Origin: Haematococcus lacustris
Taxonomy: Eukaryota; Chlorophyta; Chlorophyceae; Chlamydomonadales; Haematococcaceae
DNA length: 64,000 bases
Assembly (NCBI GenBank): GCA_030144725.1
Contig: JASKMD010000009.1
Location: 2,001,457-2,065,456 of the forward strand
Reading direction: 5' to 3'
Shown here: positions 20,501 to 31,700 of the stretch, one piece after another
Position numbering within the stretch: the first letter of the stretch is position 1
Layout of the letters: every line of letters begins with the position of its first letter
Notes under the pieces: generated by a model
The model's database searches: none
Told to the model about the DNA's origin: nothing
Seen by the model: the letters and a program-made list of their open reading frames with translations, nothing else
Program-made: the position numbers and the translations under genes

Positions 20501-23071
20501 GCCTGCCCCTCCACCTATTGCCCTAACCCCGTCACACTCGTCACAAGTGTCGAGGTAGCAAGCGGTAGGCAGCGCGGTAGGCAACGCAAGTGGCTGGGGT
20601 AGCCCTGTGAGCAGTGGAATGGTGTTGGGTGCAGGTCTGTGCACGACCCGGACTCCAAGGGCGACCTGGAGGGGCCGTGCAGCTACGAGCAGGGCCTGCG
20701 CACCAAGTTTCCAGAGGTGAGGAGTGAGTGACTGAAGAGGTGAGGAGGGCCAGGGCCAGGGCCAGAACCAGGGCCAGAACCAGGGCCAGGGCCAGAGCCA
20801 ATAAGCTCAGAATGGTAAAATGCTGCTCCCTAGTAAGAGTGAAGCATTGACTGGGCAGCATTGATGAGGACACCCTGCCCCACATTCTGCTCCATTGCTG
20901 CGCCTCATGTCCACTGCCCCCCACGTGCTTCCCCCCGCATGCTGCCACCTGACCTGCTGCCACCTAGCCTGCTGCCTGGCTGCCCCCCACGTGCTGTCAC
21001 ACGCCCAGTCCTGCACTTCACACAGCCGAAGCTCCTGCCCTAATCCAAGCCCTTCTGCCCTTCTGCCCTCAGTGGCTTTACTGCCCTGTTGACCGCCCTG
21101 CCCTGCTGCTTCTCCTGCCTTCTGCACCCAGTCGGTCCTCTGCTTTCATCAACGAAATAGGGTTGCTGCCTTCACAGCTCAGTGGTTCAAGCACCACTGG
21201 TTCAAGAGCACAGCAGAGCAGCAGCAGCTCAGTGGGGTCACTGGTCAAGGGCAGGAGATGGGCAGCAGCAGCAGCAGCAGCAGCAGAGGGGGTGCCACAG
21301 CAGAGGTGCGGTGTAAAGTCCGGATGAGGTGCTGCATTGTGTAGGCCGCACCTGGTGATGCACGGCCCACTGCTGCTGCCCACCCTGGCACCACACCTGC
21401 TGCCTGCCCTGGCAACACACCTGCTGCCTCCCTGCCACCCGCAGTTCGACTTCCCCATCCTCAATGCCAGCAAGGGAGCGGCAGCACCAGGCTTTGGCTT
21501 GATCAGGTACACCTTACACAGGCTCCGGCAGCAAGCACTGGGACATGTCATACTTTGTCTAAGCGTGCTGCTACCACTTTCCTTTCGCCCACTCCCCTGC
21601 CCAACCGCCTATCCAACCGCCTATCCACCTGCCTGCCTGCCTGCCTGCCTGCCTGCCCGCCCGCCCGCCCGCCCGCCCGCCTGCCCACCCGCCCTACTGC
21701 ACACCCGCCCTACTGCACACCCGCCTGGCCCACCCCTTGCATGCAACTTCCTTGTGCTGTGTGCCCTGCCAGCATCAGGGATCATCCCATACCAGGGCAC
21801 ATTTGCCCCTGCAGTCCCAGCAGAGGGGCAGGCACATGTACTTGGTGACGCTACATAGGCGCAGCCTTTCACTATGTCTATACATGTGCCCTGGCCCCTG
21901 TTGGTGACGTTCAAGTTGATAGCTGTGCATGCGTCCTGGCCTGGGCTTGGTGGCTGCCTGCAGCGACGCTGACACCTTGTGGACTGACGAAAGGGAGACT
22001 CAGAAGCAGCAGGTGTGATTGGGGCTGTTGCCACCGGACACTGCCTCAATGGATGCTGGCACTAGGAGCAGAGGCAGTTGCAGCAGGGGCGGCATAGGCA
22101 GGAGCAGCAGCAGCAGCAGAGGCAGCAGAGGCAGCATAAGCAGCATACCATGGACGCACACCGGCATACCATGATCAGCTTAGGACGAAGGTACCTGCCG
22201 CAAGAATGGAGAATTGAACCAAGCTACCTGAACCTGCCTGCCCCTGCTTGCCCCTTCCTGCCCTGCCACACAAACTGAGCCTGCTGCCGCTGCTGCTGCT
22301 GCTGAGCAGATCAAGCGTGCCAAGGGCTTCCTTCACACCCTCTTTGACAGTGCCCCAGAGCAGGTCAGGCTGGGAATTGTATGGCTGGCCATGCCATGAG
22401 TTGTGCGCTTGCATCAATGCCGGCCATCGAGCAGGTTGCTTGTGGTCCTGCCCAGCCTGCTGATGGCCAAGACCAAGCGGCCCTACCCGGCCAAGGATCG
22501 AAACACCAAACCACAACCACCATCACCATGCCCCTGATGTATCGCTGTGTCGCCTGTTTCAAGTCTAGCACCTACGGCATTGCATCGCGCGGGCCTGTAT
22601 GCCCCTGCCTTGCAACCTGTGATACTCGCAACGACTCAGTACATGCTCACCCTGGCTGCCAGACAATTGTGCCCAGATGCCAAATTAGGCGCTGCCACGG
22701 CTGGCTGAGGTCGGTAGGACTCATTTTGAATTGCGTGGTGTGTGGCCTGCAGGTGGTCGTTGTGATCACGCACTCTGGCTTCACTCGCTCCATCCTGCTG
22801 GCAATGCAGGTGGGTGCTTGCAGGAGTCAAACATTTTGAGTAGCTCCCTGCTGGCTGGCTGCTGGCTAAAGCTTGGTGTACTGAAGTGTGATGCCTGTCG
22901 CCTCACCGACCTGCGCAGCGGGAGCCGTACCGCCCTCAGAACACAGAGCTAGTGCCTGCTATCGTGACGCGTGTCAACCACGGCAAGCGCCCTAGCGACA
23001 GTGACAGCGACGACTTCGAATTAGGTGAAGGGGAAGACGAGGACGATATGGCGGAGGAGGAGACGTTCTAG
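17591..23071 (+). CDS. Secreted histidine-phosphatase-superfamily (phosphoglycerate-mutase-like) protein
   Basis: Exons: 17591-17809, 18009-18054, 18413-18467, 18807-18862, 18984-19074, 19352-19518, 20122-20183, 20635-20716, 21445-21506, 21964-22012, 22310-22363, 22753-22809 and 22919-23071. From 18807 onward every join is in phase. The 18467 to 18807 join is not, so one small exon or a different edge is missing there. The product is about 385 residues. It opens with a signal peptide (MQARTVCLLALCALTLGLS...) and a Lys/His-rich linker (KKKHKKHKKHKKKH). The catalytic RHG motif (LLLLIRHGQAVSNW) carries the phospho-accepting His. VSPLSRCLHTA and the later ITHSGFTRS supply the other conserved basic residues. 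The C-terminus is acidic (DSDSDD, EGEDEDD). The family cleaves phosphate esters through a phosphohistidine. The substrate cannot be told, and true mutase activity is not implied. The signal peptide points to the secretory pathway. Confidence 0.85.
18597..18687. repeat. (GGGGCA/GCAGCA)n microsatellite
   Basis: Tandem GGGGCAGCA-like units in an intron of the histidine-phosphatase gene. Confidence 0.85.
19094..19318. repeat. (CCCCCT)n then (CCCCTG)n microsatellite
   Basis: About 140 bp of pure CCCCCT units turns into CCCCTG units. It lies in the intron between exons 18984-19074 and 19352-19518 of the histidine-phosphatase gene. Confidence 0.95.
20190..20270. repeat. 22-bp minisatellite, four copies
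   Basis: The unit CAGGGGCTGGGGTCACACAT(A/G) repeats four times, starting within 10 bp of the donor of the 20122-20183 exon. Confidence 0.9.
21185..21300. repeat. GCAGCA-rich low-complexity stretch
   Basis: Short CAG runs in the intron before the 21445-21506 exon of the histidine-phosphatase gene. No other feature was seen in this 700-bp intron. Confidence 0.6.
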
Positions 23072-23358
23072 CGGGAGTGAGGGCACGCTCGCCACACTGA
23101 CCAACTGCGCTTCAACAGTTTGAAGGCAATTTTGCTCTTGTTCTTGTGTTGTTAACTGACAGATGCGGGCGATCTTAAGCTGGCAGCCACAATGTGGAGC
23201 AGGTGGATAGTGCTGTCCGCACACCGATGCTGATGGTGTCATGTCTCATATGGGCAGGATACAATCTGAGCGAATACCAGGACAGAGTGGGAGGAGCATA
23301 CGGAAGGAATGTTATGCAAGCCTACATGTGTGGGTGTGGATGTGTGGTTGCGGGAATG

Positions 23359-23366
23359 TATAAAAG
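23359..23366 (+). promoter_or_regulatory. TATA box-like site
   Basis: TATAAAAG in a GC-rich context between the histidine-phosphatase gene and the HMG-box gene. It is 580 bp upstream of the next start codon, so its target is uncertain. Confidence 0.3.
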
Positions 23367-23440
23367 GTGGAGGGTCGCATTGCGATGTTGGCTTACATGA
23401 CGGCTGGCGGCTCAGCGGGTCTATACAATGAAATGATGAT

Positions 23441-23751
23441 GTGGCTTACACCGCTTAAGCCGTCAGCCGTTAGGCTGCTAGGCCGCCCTCCCCCTCTAGG
23501 GGTTCGGGACTTTCTGTAACGCACTTCAAAGCAAGGTGCACAAACAAAGGTGCACATGGGCTCAACATGAAGTCATGCAAATTCTCATTATTGTTCTGTA
23601 AAGTCATGGCAAACTCCGGCTGCTCCCTGATGGAACTCGTGGCAGTGCACTCAAAGATGAAATGCATGGCGTCATCCACTACCCCCTCTGTGCATCTGGT
23701 GCATGTGCGATCATACATATACAATGAAAACAATATACATACACAAAACAA
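23441..23751 (-). mobile_element. 5'-truncated non-LTR (LINE) retrotransposon remnant
   Basis: An open frame on the minus strand (23751-23470) has CTRCTEGVVDDAMHFIFEC, a CxxC...H...C pattern typical of the zinc-finger tail that follows the reverse transcriptase in LINE ORF2 proteins. Its stop codon lies inside a 45-bp block (23441-23485) that recurs at 62396-62441. Only the 3' end of the element is present, as is usual for LINE insertions. It lies downstream of the histidine-phosphatase gene, antisense to it. Confidence 0.55.
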
Positions 23752-23940
23752 TATACATAGGACCTTTTTCTGAACGCGAGTTATTTGAAGATTATTTGAA
23801 GATTCGCCTTAGAATGAGAGGAATGACGTTTTGTTTTGCCGCCGTGCTGGTCAGTGTTCGCAGAGGCGTTCGCTTGACCTTTCCCATATCGCAAATACTC
23901 TGGAATGGCAATGGGCATGTGGGATGGCGGCCACGGCTGA

Positions 23941-26519
23941 ATGGACGACGTCGACAGCGATGATGACATTGAGGTCGTCATTGCACTAGGCATTCTTCCG
24001 CTGCTGTTGGCAGCCATCTTGCCTCTTGTGGCCGACCTCGCCCCCCCGCAGTAAGTTTTTCTAGCAAATACATGCTCGCTCTCTTTCACGTCAACGCAAT
24101 GCAGGTGTGCTGCAACAGACAGCATGTGTGGTGTAGTGGATGAGCAGCAACAGTAGGATGCAGGTGTGCTGCAGTACATGCTGCAACAGGCTGCAGGTGT
24201 GGTGCAGTGGATGAGCAGCAGCAGCAGCAGCAGCAGCAGCAGGCGGTTGCAGGTGTGGTCAAGTGGATGAGCAACTGCAGAAGGCTACAAGTGTGTTGCA
24301 GTGGAAGAGCAGCAGCAGCAGGCTGCAGGTGTGGTGCAGTGGATGAGCAGCAGCAGTAGCAGCAGGCTGCACGTGTGGTCAAGTGGATGCAACAGTCTGC
24401 AGTCTGCAGGTGTGATAATAAAAGGTCCACATTAAGTTGTTAGCTTACACCGGGTAGCAGTGCCCCGCGGGCAGCGCTGGTTTGCGAGTATGCTATTGAG
24501 AAATGACTCAGCTCGCGGTGGCAGCGCAAATGACACCCTCCGCCAACGGGCCCCGGCGACACTCGCCGCTTACAGAACGCAGGAAAAGAAACTGGTGGCG
24601 CTTTGCGCTACACACCCTGAGGAAGAATGGAGCTTGGAGAACATCACTTGCACAGCGGCAGCTGGCATGCTTCACCAGCTGCTGAAGGACACTTCAAGGC
24701 GAATGCTGACAGCCAGGAGAGGAAAAAAAAACCCATGGTAACAGTGAAGTGCTTAGCTTTGCCAGGCCCCAGCCCTACAACAATGTTGGTATGTCTGCCC
24801 TTGCCCTTTGCCCTTGCAGTCCTATTCAACATTGAGGCAGATGCACGCTGTGCTACAAGCGCATTACCAACAGCAATTGGTGCTCGACCCTGTTCTTGGT
24901 CAACCGCCGGACCTGATGACGGACCCACTCTACTCCCAAGCTTACACCAACATCCACTTTGCAGTCACTGGAGGAGGGAAAAGGTAGCCCCCCAGGCTCA
25001 CAGCCTGCTGGGCCCCCAGGCCCCCAGCCTGCAGGGCCACCAGGCCCCCAGCCTGCTGGGCCCCCAGGCCCCCAGCCTGCTGGGCCCCCAGGCTCACAGC
25101 CTGCTGGGCCCCCAGGCCCCCAGCCTGCAGGGCCCCCAGGCCCCCAGCCTGCTGGGCCCCCAGGCTCACAGCCTGCTGGGCCCCCAGGCCCCCAGCCTGC
25201 AGGGCCACCAGGCCCCCAGCCTGCTGGGCCCCCAGGCTCACAGCCTGCTGGGCCCCCAGGCCCCCAGCCTGCAGGGCCACCAGGCCCCCAGCCTGCTGGG
25301 CCCCCAGGCCCCCAGCCTGCTGGGCCCCCAGGCTCACAGCCTGCTGGGCCCCCAGGCCCCCAGCCTGCAGGGCCCCCAGGCCCCCAGCCTGCAGGGCCAC
25401 CAGGGCTACAGCCTGCTGGGCCCCCAGGCCCCCAGCCTGCAGGGCCACTGCCTGCTGGGCCACCAGGGTCACAGCCTGCAAGGGCCCCCAGGCTCCCAGC
25501 CTCTCTGGCCCGGAGGCCCCCAGCCTCTCTGGCCCGGAGGTCCACAGCCCCCAGGCCCCCTGCCTGCTGGGCCCCCAGGATCCCAGCCTCCTGCTAGGAA
25601 ACAGAACCAAGGAGGACCGGGAGAGTGGCTAAGGTCCGTTAACAGCTTCCAGGGCTTCCAGGATGCATGGCACAGAGGCAAGCCAGGAGTCAGACCACCC
25701 TTAAAGGCGCTAGAGGCCGACCCAGAGAAGCGCCACAGGGAGGGGAAGAACTACAGCTGTCAGATTGAGTCCTTCAAGGACTGCATATTCACCCTGGAGG
25801 TCCTGAAGGCGGTCAAGGGCTTGACTGTGGAGCAGCTGCAGCAGCAAGCTAACCAGCAGTGGGTCAATGACGCTGCCAAGGCCAAGGGGCCAAACAAGAA
25901 CAGGGTGGGAAGGCAATGGTCTGGCCATCGAAAGTGGTTGGAGGACACACACCCAGAGTGCTTCCTAGCTGGAAGGGTGCTGAAAAAGAATCCCTCCATG
26001 TCAGCACATGATGCCTATGAAGGGGTCCAGGGGCTTAAGGAGACTCTGGCCACACCCTCTAGGGCACTGAAGAAGGCCAGGGTGGCAGCAGGATTGCACA
26101 GCCCTGATGCAGCTTCTGTGAACAGGGCTCTTCAGTTTGGGGAGCCTATGGGAACAGGGTCTGATGTGGCATCATGTGCTGACACGTTCATCACCCAGCT
26201 GCAAGAGAAGGCAGGCCGGAGTGAGAGCCAGTCCTTCAAGGAGGTAGCTGAAGAGGTCGAGCTAAGCAAGCTCTCACAGCTGGCTACTGCACTCTCCCTC
26301 CCTACCACTGATCCCTCTAAGAGAGGCCAACAGGGTCTGTGTGGCTACTCATTGTACCTCTCCATGAAGCGGGCTGGGATGGAGGCTCTGCATCCGGGAC
26401 TGCAGCCATCTCAGATCACCCAGCTCCTGGCATCTGCTTGGAATGGTGTGGGGGCAGCTGTTCAGTCAGGGTATAAAATGTATGCTGCCATCGTCAACAG
26501 GTTGGAAGGAAGGAAGTGA
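23941..26519 (+). CDS. Unknown protein with C-terminal HMG-box-like domain and spliceable collagen-like repeat
   Basis: Proposed exons: 23941-24050, 24444-24737, 24820-24983 and 25598-26519. Exon 1 gives an acidic start (MDDVDSDDDIE) and a hydrophobic stretch (ALGILPLLLAAILPLVADL), then a perfect GTAAGT donor. Exons 2 and 3 carry a helical region (TLAAYRTQEKKLVALCATHP; SYSTLRQMHAVLQAHYQQQL) that loosely recalls N-terminal helices of tyrosine-recombinase-like transposon proteins. The last exon is charged and helical and ends in an HMG-box-like segment (GYSLYLSMKRAGMEALHPG, near 26341-26400, then conserved-looking W and Y positions to the stop). The intron 24984-25597 holds a 24-bp minisatellite. 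The 24627 frame stays open through it, so retention would add about 205 residues. The join from exon 2 to 3 is off by one base at a run of nine A (24723-24731). It could be a host DNA-binding protein or a transposon gene. Confidence 0.55.
24095..24420. repeat. Tandem repeat of a GCTGCAGGTGTGGTGCAGTG-type unit
   Basis: About six diverged copies of a 50-60-bp unit that includes GTGGATGAGCAGCAGCAG, with an inner CAG run of changing length. It lies in the proposed first intron of the HMG-box gene. Confidence 0.85.
24987..25560. repeat. 24-bp GC-rich minisatellite
   Basis: Roughly 23 copies of a 24-bp unit built on GGGCCCCCAGGCCCCCAGCC, with AGGCTCACAGCC and GGGCCACCAGG variants. Being a multiple of three with no stops, it is open in several frames. 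One frame reads GPPGPQPA (collagen-like) and another PSLLGPQA. Confidence 0.95.
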
Positions 26520-28479
26520 CACTGAAAAGGCTGGTTGGTGTTGCATTGGCAGCGCATATCTTGGCTGAGCCCACAGACCATTGTATGAGAGTGTTGGGCT
26601 TGGTGTCGGGCTAGTTGTTTAGAAATGTTGCAACCTGATGCTGTTGCTCATGCACTGCCTTATGATGGAGTTAGTGTATTGTGCAGGAGACTGCTTGCTC
26701 TCTTTGTTCTTTCGTACTCATGTGTAGGCATGACGTTGGCAAAACGAGACGAGACAAGCTGTTGGGTTGGAGGTTATTAATCTTACATGTTGAAAACATA
26801 GCATGATTGCAAACAACCTCAAACAACCTCTGCCATGCTGCTGTTGCTCATGAGCTGCAGCACCCCTGTAGCCTGCTGCTACTAGCACCATGCACTGCCA
26901 CACCCCTACAGCCTGCTGCTGCCCATGCCCTGCTACCTATGCCCTGCAGCCTCCTGCTGCTGCTCATGCCCTGCAGCCTCCTTCTGCTGCCCATGCCCTG
27001 CAGCCTCTTGCTGCTGCTGCTGCTCATGCCCTGCAGCCCATGCCCTGCAGCCTCCTACTGTTGCTGCTGCCCATGCCCTGCAGCCTCCTGCTGCTGCCCA
27101 TGCCCTGCAGCCCATGCCCTGCAGCCTCCTGCTGCTGCTGCTCATGCCCTGCAGCCCATGCCCTGCAGCCTCCTACTGTTGCTGCTGCCCTTGCCCTGCA
27201 GCCTCCTGCTGCTGCCCATGCCCTGCAGCTTCCTGCTGCTGCTCATGCCCTGCAGCCCATGACCTGCAGCCTCCTGCTGCTGCTGCTGCTCATGCCCTGC
27301 AGCCCATGCCCTGCAGCCTCCTGCTGCTGCGGCGCATGCCCTGCAGCCTCCTGCTGCTGCTCATGCCCTGCAGCCCATGCCCTACAGCCTCCTGCTGCTG
27401 CTGCTACTCATGCCCTGCAGCCTCCTGCTGCTGCTGCTGCCCATGCCCTGCTGCCCATGCCCTGCAGCCTCCTGCTGCCTGCAAGCAGTGCCACACCCCT
27501 ACTGCAGCACACCTGTAGCCTGCTCCTACTAGCAGCATGCACAGCCACACCCCTACAGCCTGCTGCTTATGCACTGCTGCCTATGCCTTGCAGCCTCCTG
27601 CTGCTCATGCACATACACTACAGCCTGCATGCACTTGTAAGCTGACACAGGTAAGCTGGCTCTGGCTCCCGCCTTTTCCGCCCTTGCTGCGTCGTGCTGC
27701 GCTCGGCGCTCGGCGTGCTTAGAATGCCCAGACTCGAATAACTGTGAGCGGCACAGAGCGCAGGCAGAGAGCGCCACGGCACTGTTGCACACAAAAAAGC
27801 ACGAGCAGCCCTGCACGCACAGCGACGTGACCAACCTGCGCTGACCACGGCCTCACGCTTGAACAGGGCCTCACGGACCACGCTGGAACATGGCATGACA
27901 ATGCGGGGCGTGACAGTGGCTCACCCTCGACGACGTCGACTCCTGAACCCAACCCCCCTCCAACCGACCCGAGCTGTTCGAAACCTCCTACCCCCGACCA
28001 GCACGGGAGAGCCTCCCCACCCCACCGCTGCATTCCTGGGGCCCGCCCCGTGCCCCCCGCGCACTCCGAGGGCGTCCGTAACCTCCCGCATGGCCCTCTC
28101 AAAAAGCGTCCGAAACCTCAGCCCTAACAATTAGTGTGAACAATTAGTGTGAATTTCGTAAGCTGCAGCACCCCAGGGACTACATTTATCAAACGAGGGC
28201 TATTATAGTCTTACGCTAAAAGTATAACAATAGCAGCGCGCGCGGGAGACGAGCCACCAACGTGCCTAACCAACGGCACAAAGATAGCACTAGCTGAGAG
28301 GAGGCACTGAGCAATGCAGGCTGGACCTCCATCGCATACTTTGTTGTCAATTGGGAATCAGCACTTGTTGATCGGTAATTGGTCGTGCACACATACCACC
28401 CTAATCGCGTATCTTCTGCCAGCTTCTAGCTGCCACGTCCATTGCCGACTGGCAGTGTTCATGTGGGGAAGTTGACACG
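26520..28479. other. Spacer between HMG-box and kinase genes
   Basis: It contains a large minisatellite (26870-27640), then a moderately GC-rich stretch with no convincing exon (27650-28140). An AT-richer segment from 28140 onward is the likely promoter and 5' leader of the kinase. No TATA box was identified. Confidence 0.5.
26870..27640. repeat. CTGCTG/CCATGCCCTGCAGCC minisatellite
   Basis: Units of the type GCCCATGCCCTGCAGCC and TCCTGCTGCTGCTGC shuffle in higher-order blocks over about 770 bp. Frames stay open only because the repeat lacks stops, so I do not call it coding. Confidence 0.9.
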
Positions 28480-28742
28480 ATGCAGTCACACCCATGCGTG
28501 TGTTACGTGCAAGACACCCCTTCCCCGGCAGTAATAATGCTCCAGGAGAAGGAAGAGAAGGGAGTGCAAGATGTCAGCATCCCCACCTGCAGCTCCTCAA
28601 CCAACGTTGCACCTCAACTGCAGCCATATGCCAGCCATGCGCTTCACAAGCTACCCAGGCGCCCTAGTCCATTGGATGGTCCACTGCCTGGCTGTCCGCT
28701 TGCAGTGGAGCAGCAGGCAACGCAGCAATGCTTGCCCACCCG

Positions 28743-28775
<33 letters not shown>

Positions 28776-31700
28776 GCAGCACCAGCACCAGCTGGAGATG
28801 AGTGATACCCGCATAATGGCAGGCCCCGGGGAGGCAGCCGACCAAATGATTATAAAAGGCCCAACGGACCTACTCAACGCCCTCCATTCCACCTCACCCT
28901 TGCCAGCCAGCAGCACCTCAGGCACTAACCCCGCCCAGCACAGCGGGTACCATGACATGCTGCCTAGCACAGCCGCCCTGAGTCCACACTCACCACCCCC
29001 CTGCCTCCTCCCTCATCTGCAACCCAGCCCAGTCAGCCCCCGCACACCCCTGCCACCTCAGCCGCCACCGCCTGCAGCAGGCCCTGACATGGTGCCGCTG
29101 AGCTTGAGCTGCAGCCACACACCCTGCCCTTCATCGCGCTTCTCAGAGGACGGCAGCAGGACAGACGTCTCTCACATGACTAGGGTTGGCATGTCTTTAA
29201 GCACCTCATACACCACACACTCGACACAGGCCAGTACCTCGCACCGAGTTCATGAACTCAGCGTCCCCACCGGCCCACAATCGTCAGAACAGCCCACCGC
29301 CACACAGGGGCAGGGAGGGGAACAGGCGCGGGCAGGTGCCCTTGGACCTTCACCGCAGGCTGCTGCGCATCACACTACACGCCCTGCGCCCTGCCACACC
29401 CTAAGCTCTCTGGCTGATTTCATGCTGGGCTCTCATCGTGCCAGCTGCAGGGGCAGCAGCAGCCCCTCCCACGCCCTGCTGCTGCCGTGGCGGTGCAGGG
29501 CTCAGGACGGTGACGTACAGCACGGCGCTCTGCAACGCCCCTGCCAGCTTGCCCACAGCCTGCCCTGCCGGGTCCTCAGCAGGACACCGTCAGCACAGCT
29601 CCTGGGTGGCAGTGATGATGCGGACCTGCATGCCGTAGAATTGCTGTGTGCGGCTGCAGCAGGGACCGGTGCAGCAGCAGCAGAGGGGGCAGGCGAGGGG
29701 GCGGTAGGGGCAGCAACAGCAGTGGGGACAGCAGCGGTGGCAGCAGCATCAGAGCAAGCAGTGGCAGTAGCAGAGGAGGCAACAGCGGTAGTGGCAGCAG
29801 CAGCAGCAGCAGTGCAGCTGCCCTGCGCTTCTTGCCCCTCACTGTCTGGCCCTGCTGCTCTGTGCCAGCAGCCCCAGGTGATCCCTGTGCAGCCCCAGGC
29901 GACCCCTGTGCAGCCCCAGGTGGCCTGCACGCCTCAGCCAGGACGCCTCCTAGCTGCAGCCCTGCTCACCTCTCAGCAGCAGCAGCCGGGGCACCCATCT
30001 CAACCCGGGTCCAGCCCGGGTCCAGCCCCAGGCCAGGCTGTAGCCTTCACACCTCAGCCAGGACGCCTCCCAACTGCAGCCCTGCTCACCTCTGAGCAGC
30101 AGCCGGGGCACCCATGTCAACCTGGGTCCAGCTGCTCAGCCACCCCTTCCCGCCCAGGCACCCTCTCTCCGCCACCAAGCACCCTGACTCCCACTACCAC
30201 CCCGGCTGCTGTCCCGCCCGCTGCGGTACAAGCTGCTCCCCGACCCTGCAATTCGAACCAGCCTGCTGCTGCTGCTGCTGCTGCTGCCACTGCCCCCGGC
30301 TCCCTGACCCAGCTCGCTCATTGTCCCGCTGCTGCTGGTCCAGCCCTTTGGGCCAGCCAGCTGCCCGCGGAGCCCAGACACCCTGACAGCACCCTGCCAC
30401 CGGTGGCAGCTGCTGTTCCGTCTCCCGCTCCTCCTCCTTATGATGTGGCAGGGCAGGCCACAGTAACTGGGACTGGCAGCCAGCCAGGGGGTGGGTCAGA
30501 GGGCGGGGAGGGGGCAGACGGCAGCCTCAGTGGCCTGGACCTGGACATTGACGTGGGCCAGGATATGGTGGTATACCACGACATCGTCCTGGGCAAGGTG
30601 AGAGCCGCCACACCCCCCACCCCCGTCCCACCCCCGCCCTACCCCTACCCCTGCCTCAGTCCCTATCCCCCCCGTCTGCCCTGGGGCTCAAGGACTTGCC
30701 CCCACCCCTGCCGCCCGCCCACTTGGCCGCCCACCCGCCTTCCCCGCCCCTGCACCCGCCCCGCACTGCCCTGCCCCTTCAGGGGTCAAGCAGTGTGGTG
30801 TACGCGGGGCTGTACCGCGGCGCTCACGTGGCCATCAAGATGGTGACAGAGGACTGGGCGGATGGCGAGGGCGGCGCAGCACAACTCAAGCTCTTCACAC
30901 AGGTACCCTCCCCAGGGCTGCCCCAGGGCTGCCCCAGGGCTGGCTGTGACTCAGCTGCCGCCTGCCCAGGCCGTGTCCATCTGCTTAGGAGTGGACTGCC
31001 CCTTCATCTTCACATCAGCTGGTCACGCGGCAACTCAGCCGTCTCAGCTGCCACCTCAGCTGCCACCCCAGCTGCCGCCTGCATAGGCCACCTCACCTCC
31101 TTAGCTGCCACCCCAGCTGCCGCCTGCCGAGGCCATGCTCATCTGGGTCATAGTGGATGTGCTGTGTTTCTACAGATTTCTAGTGGCTTCAAACGCTCGG
31201 TACCGCTCTGTATGCTGCCGTTGACGCTGACCTCGGCCGCCTGTTGCTCCTCATGCCCCCCAATGCCATCACCACCCGCCTCCTCTTTCCTTACTGACTT
31301 TCTCCTTGCCTCTCCCCCAGCGTTGCCCTGCTGCCGCCTTGCCGCCTTGTTGCTGCCTGGGTGCACTCTCCCCACTGCCCTCCTGGTGCCATGCTGTATT
31401 GCAACAGGAGGTGGTGCTGCTGTCGGAAGTGCGTCACACAAACATCGTCACACTATACGGGGCCTGCCTGCGCCCGCCCTACGTGTTCCTGTGAGTTGCA
31501 GGCACAACTCAGCCAGCAGCCCCTCACTCCATATCTTCATATCTGGCTCTGACATTGACCTTGACCCCGACCCTGGCTATGGCCCTGACCCTGACCCTGA
31601 CCCTGACCCTGACCCTGACCCTGACCCTGACCCTGACCCTGACCCTGACCTGTTTTGCTCCACTGCCCACCCTTGCTAAGCCTTGTTCACATGATTGCCT

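Noticed and set aside
24853..25610. Minus-strand collagen-like frames
   Set aside because: Antisense translations of the 24-bp minisatellite, with no start context or flanking exons.
26807..27645. Plus-strand frames of ALQPPAAAH / PCSLLLL type
   Set aside because: Low-complexity translation of the CTGCTG/CCATGCCCTGCAGCC minisatellite. No acceptor/donor pattern or domain supports coding.
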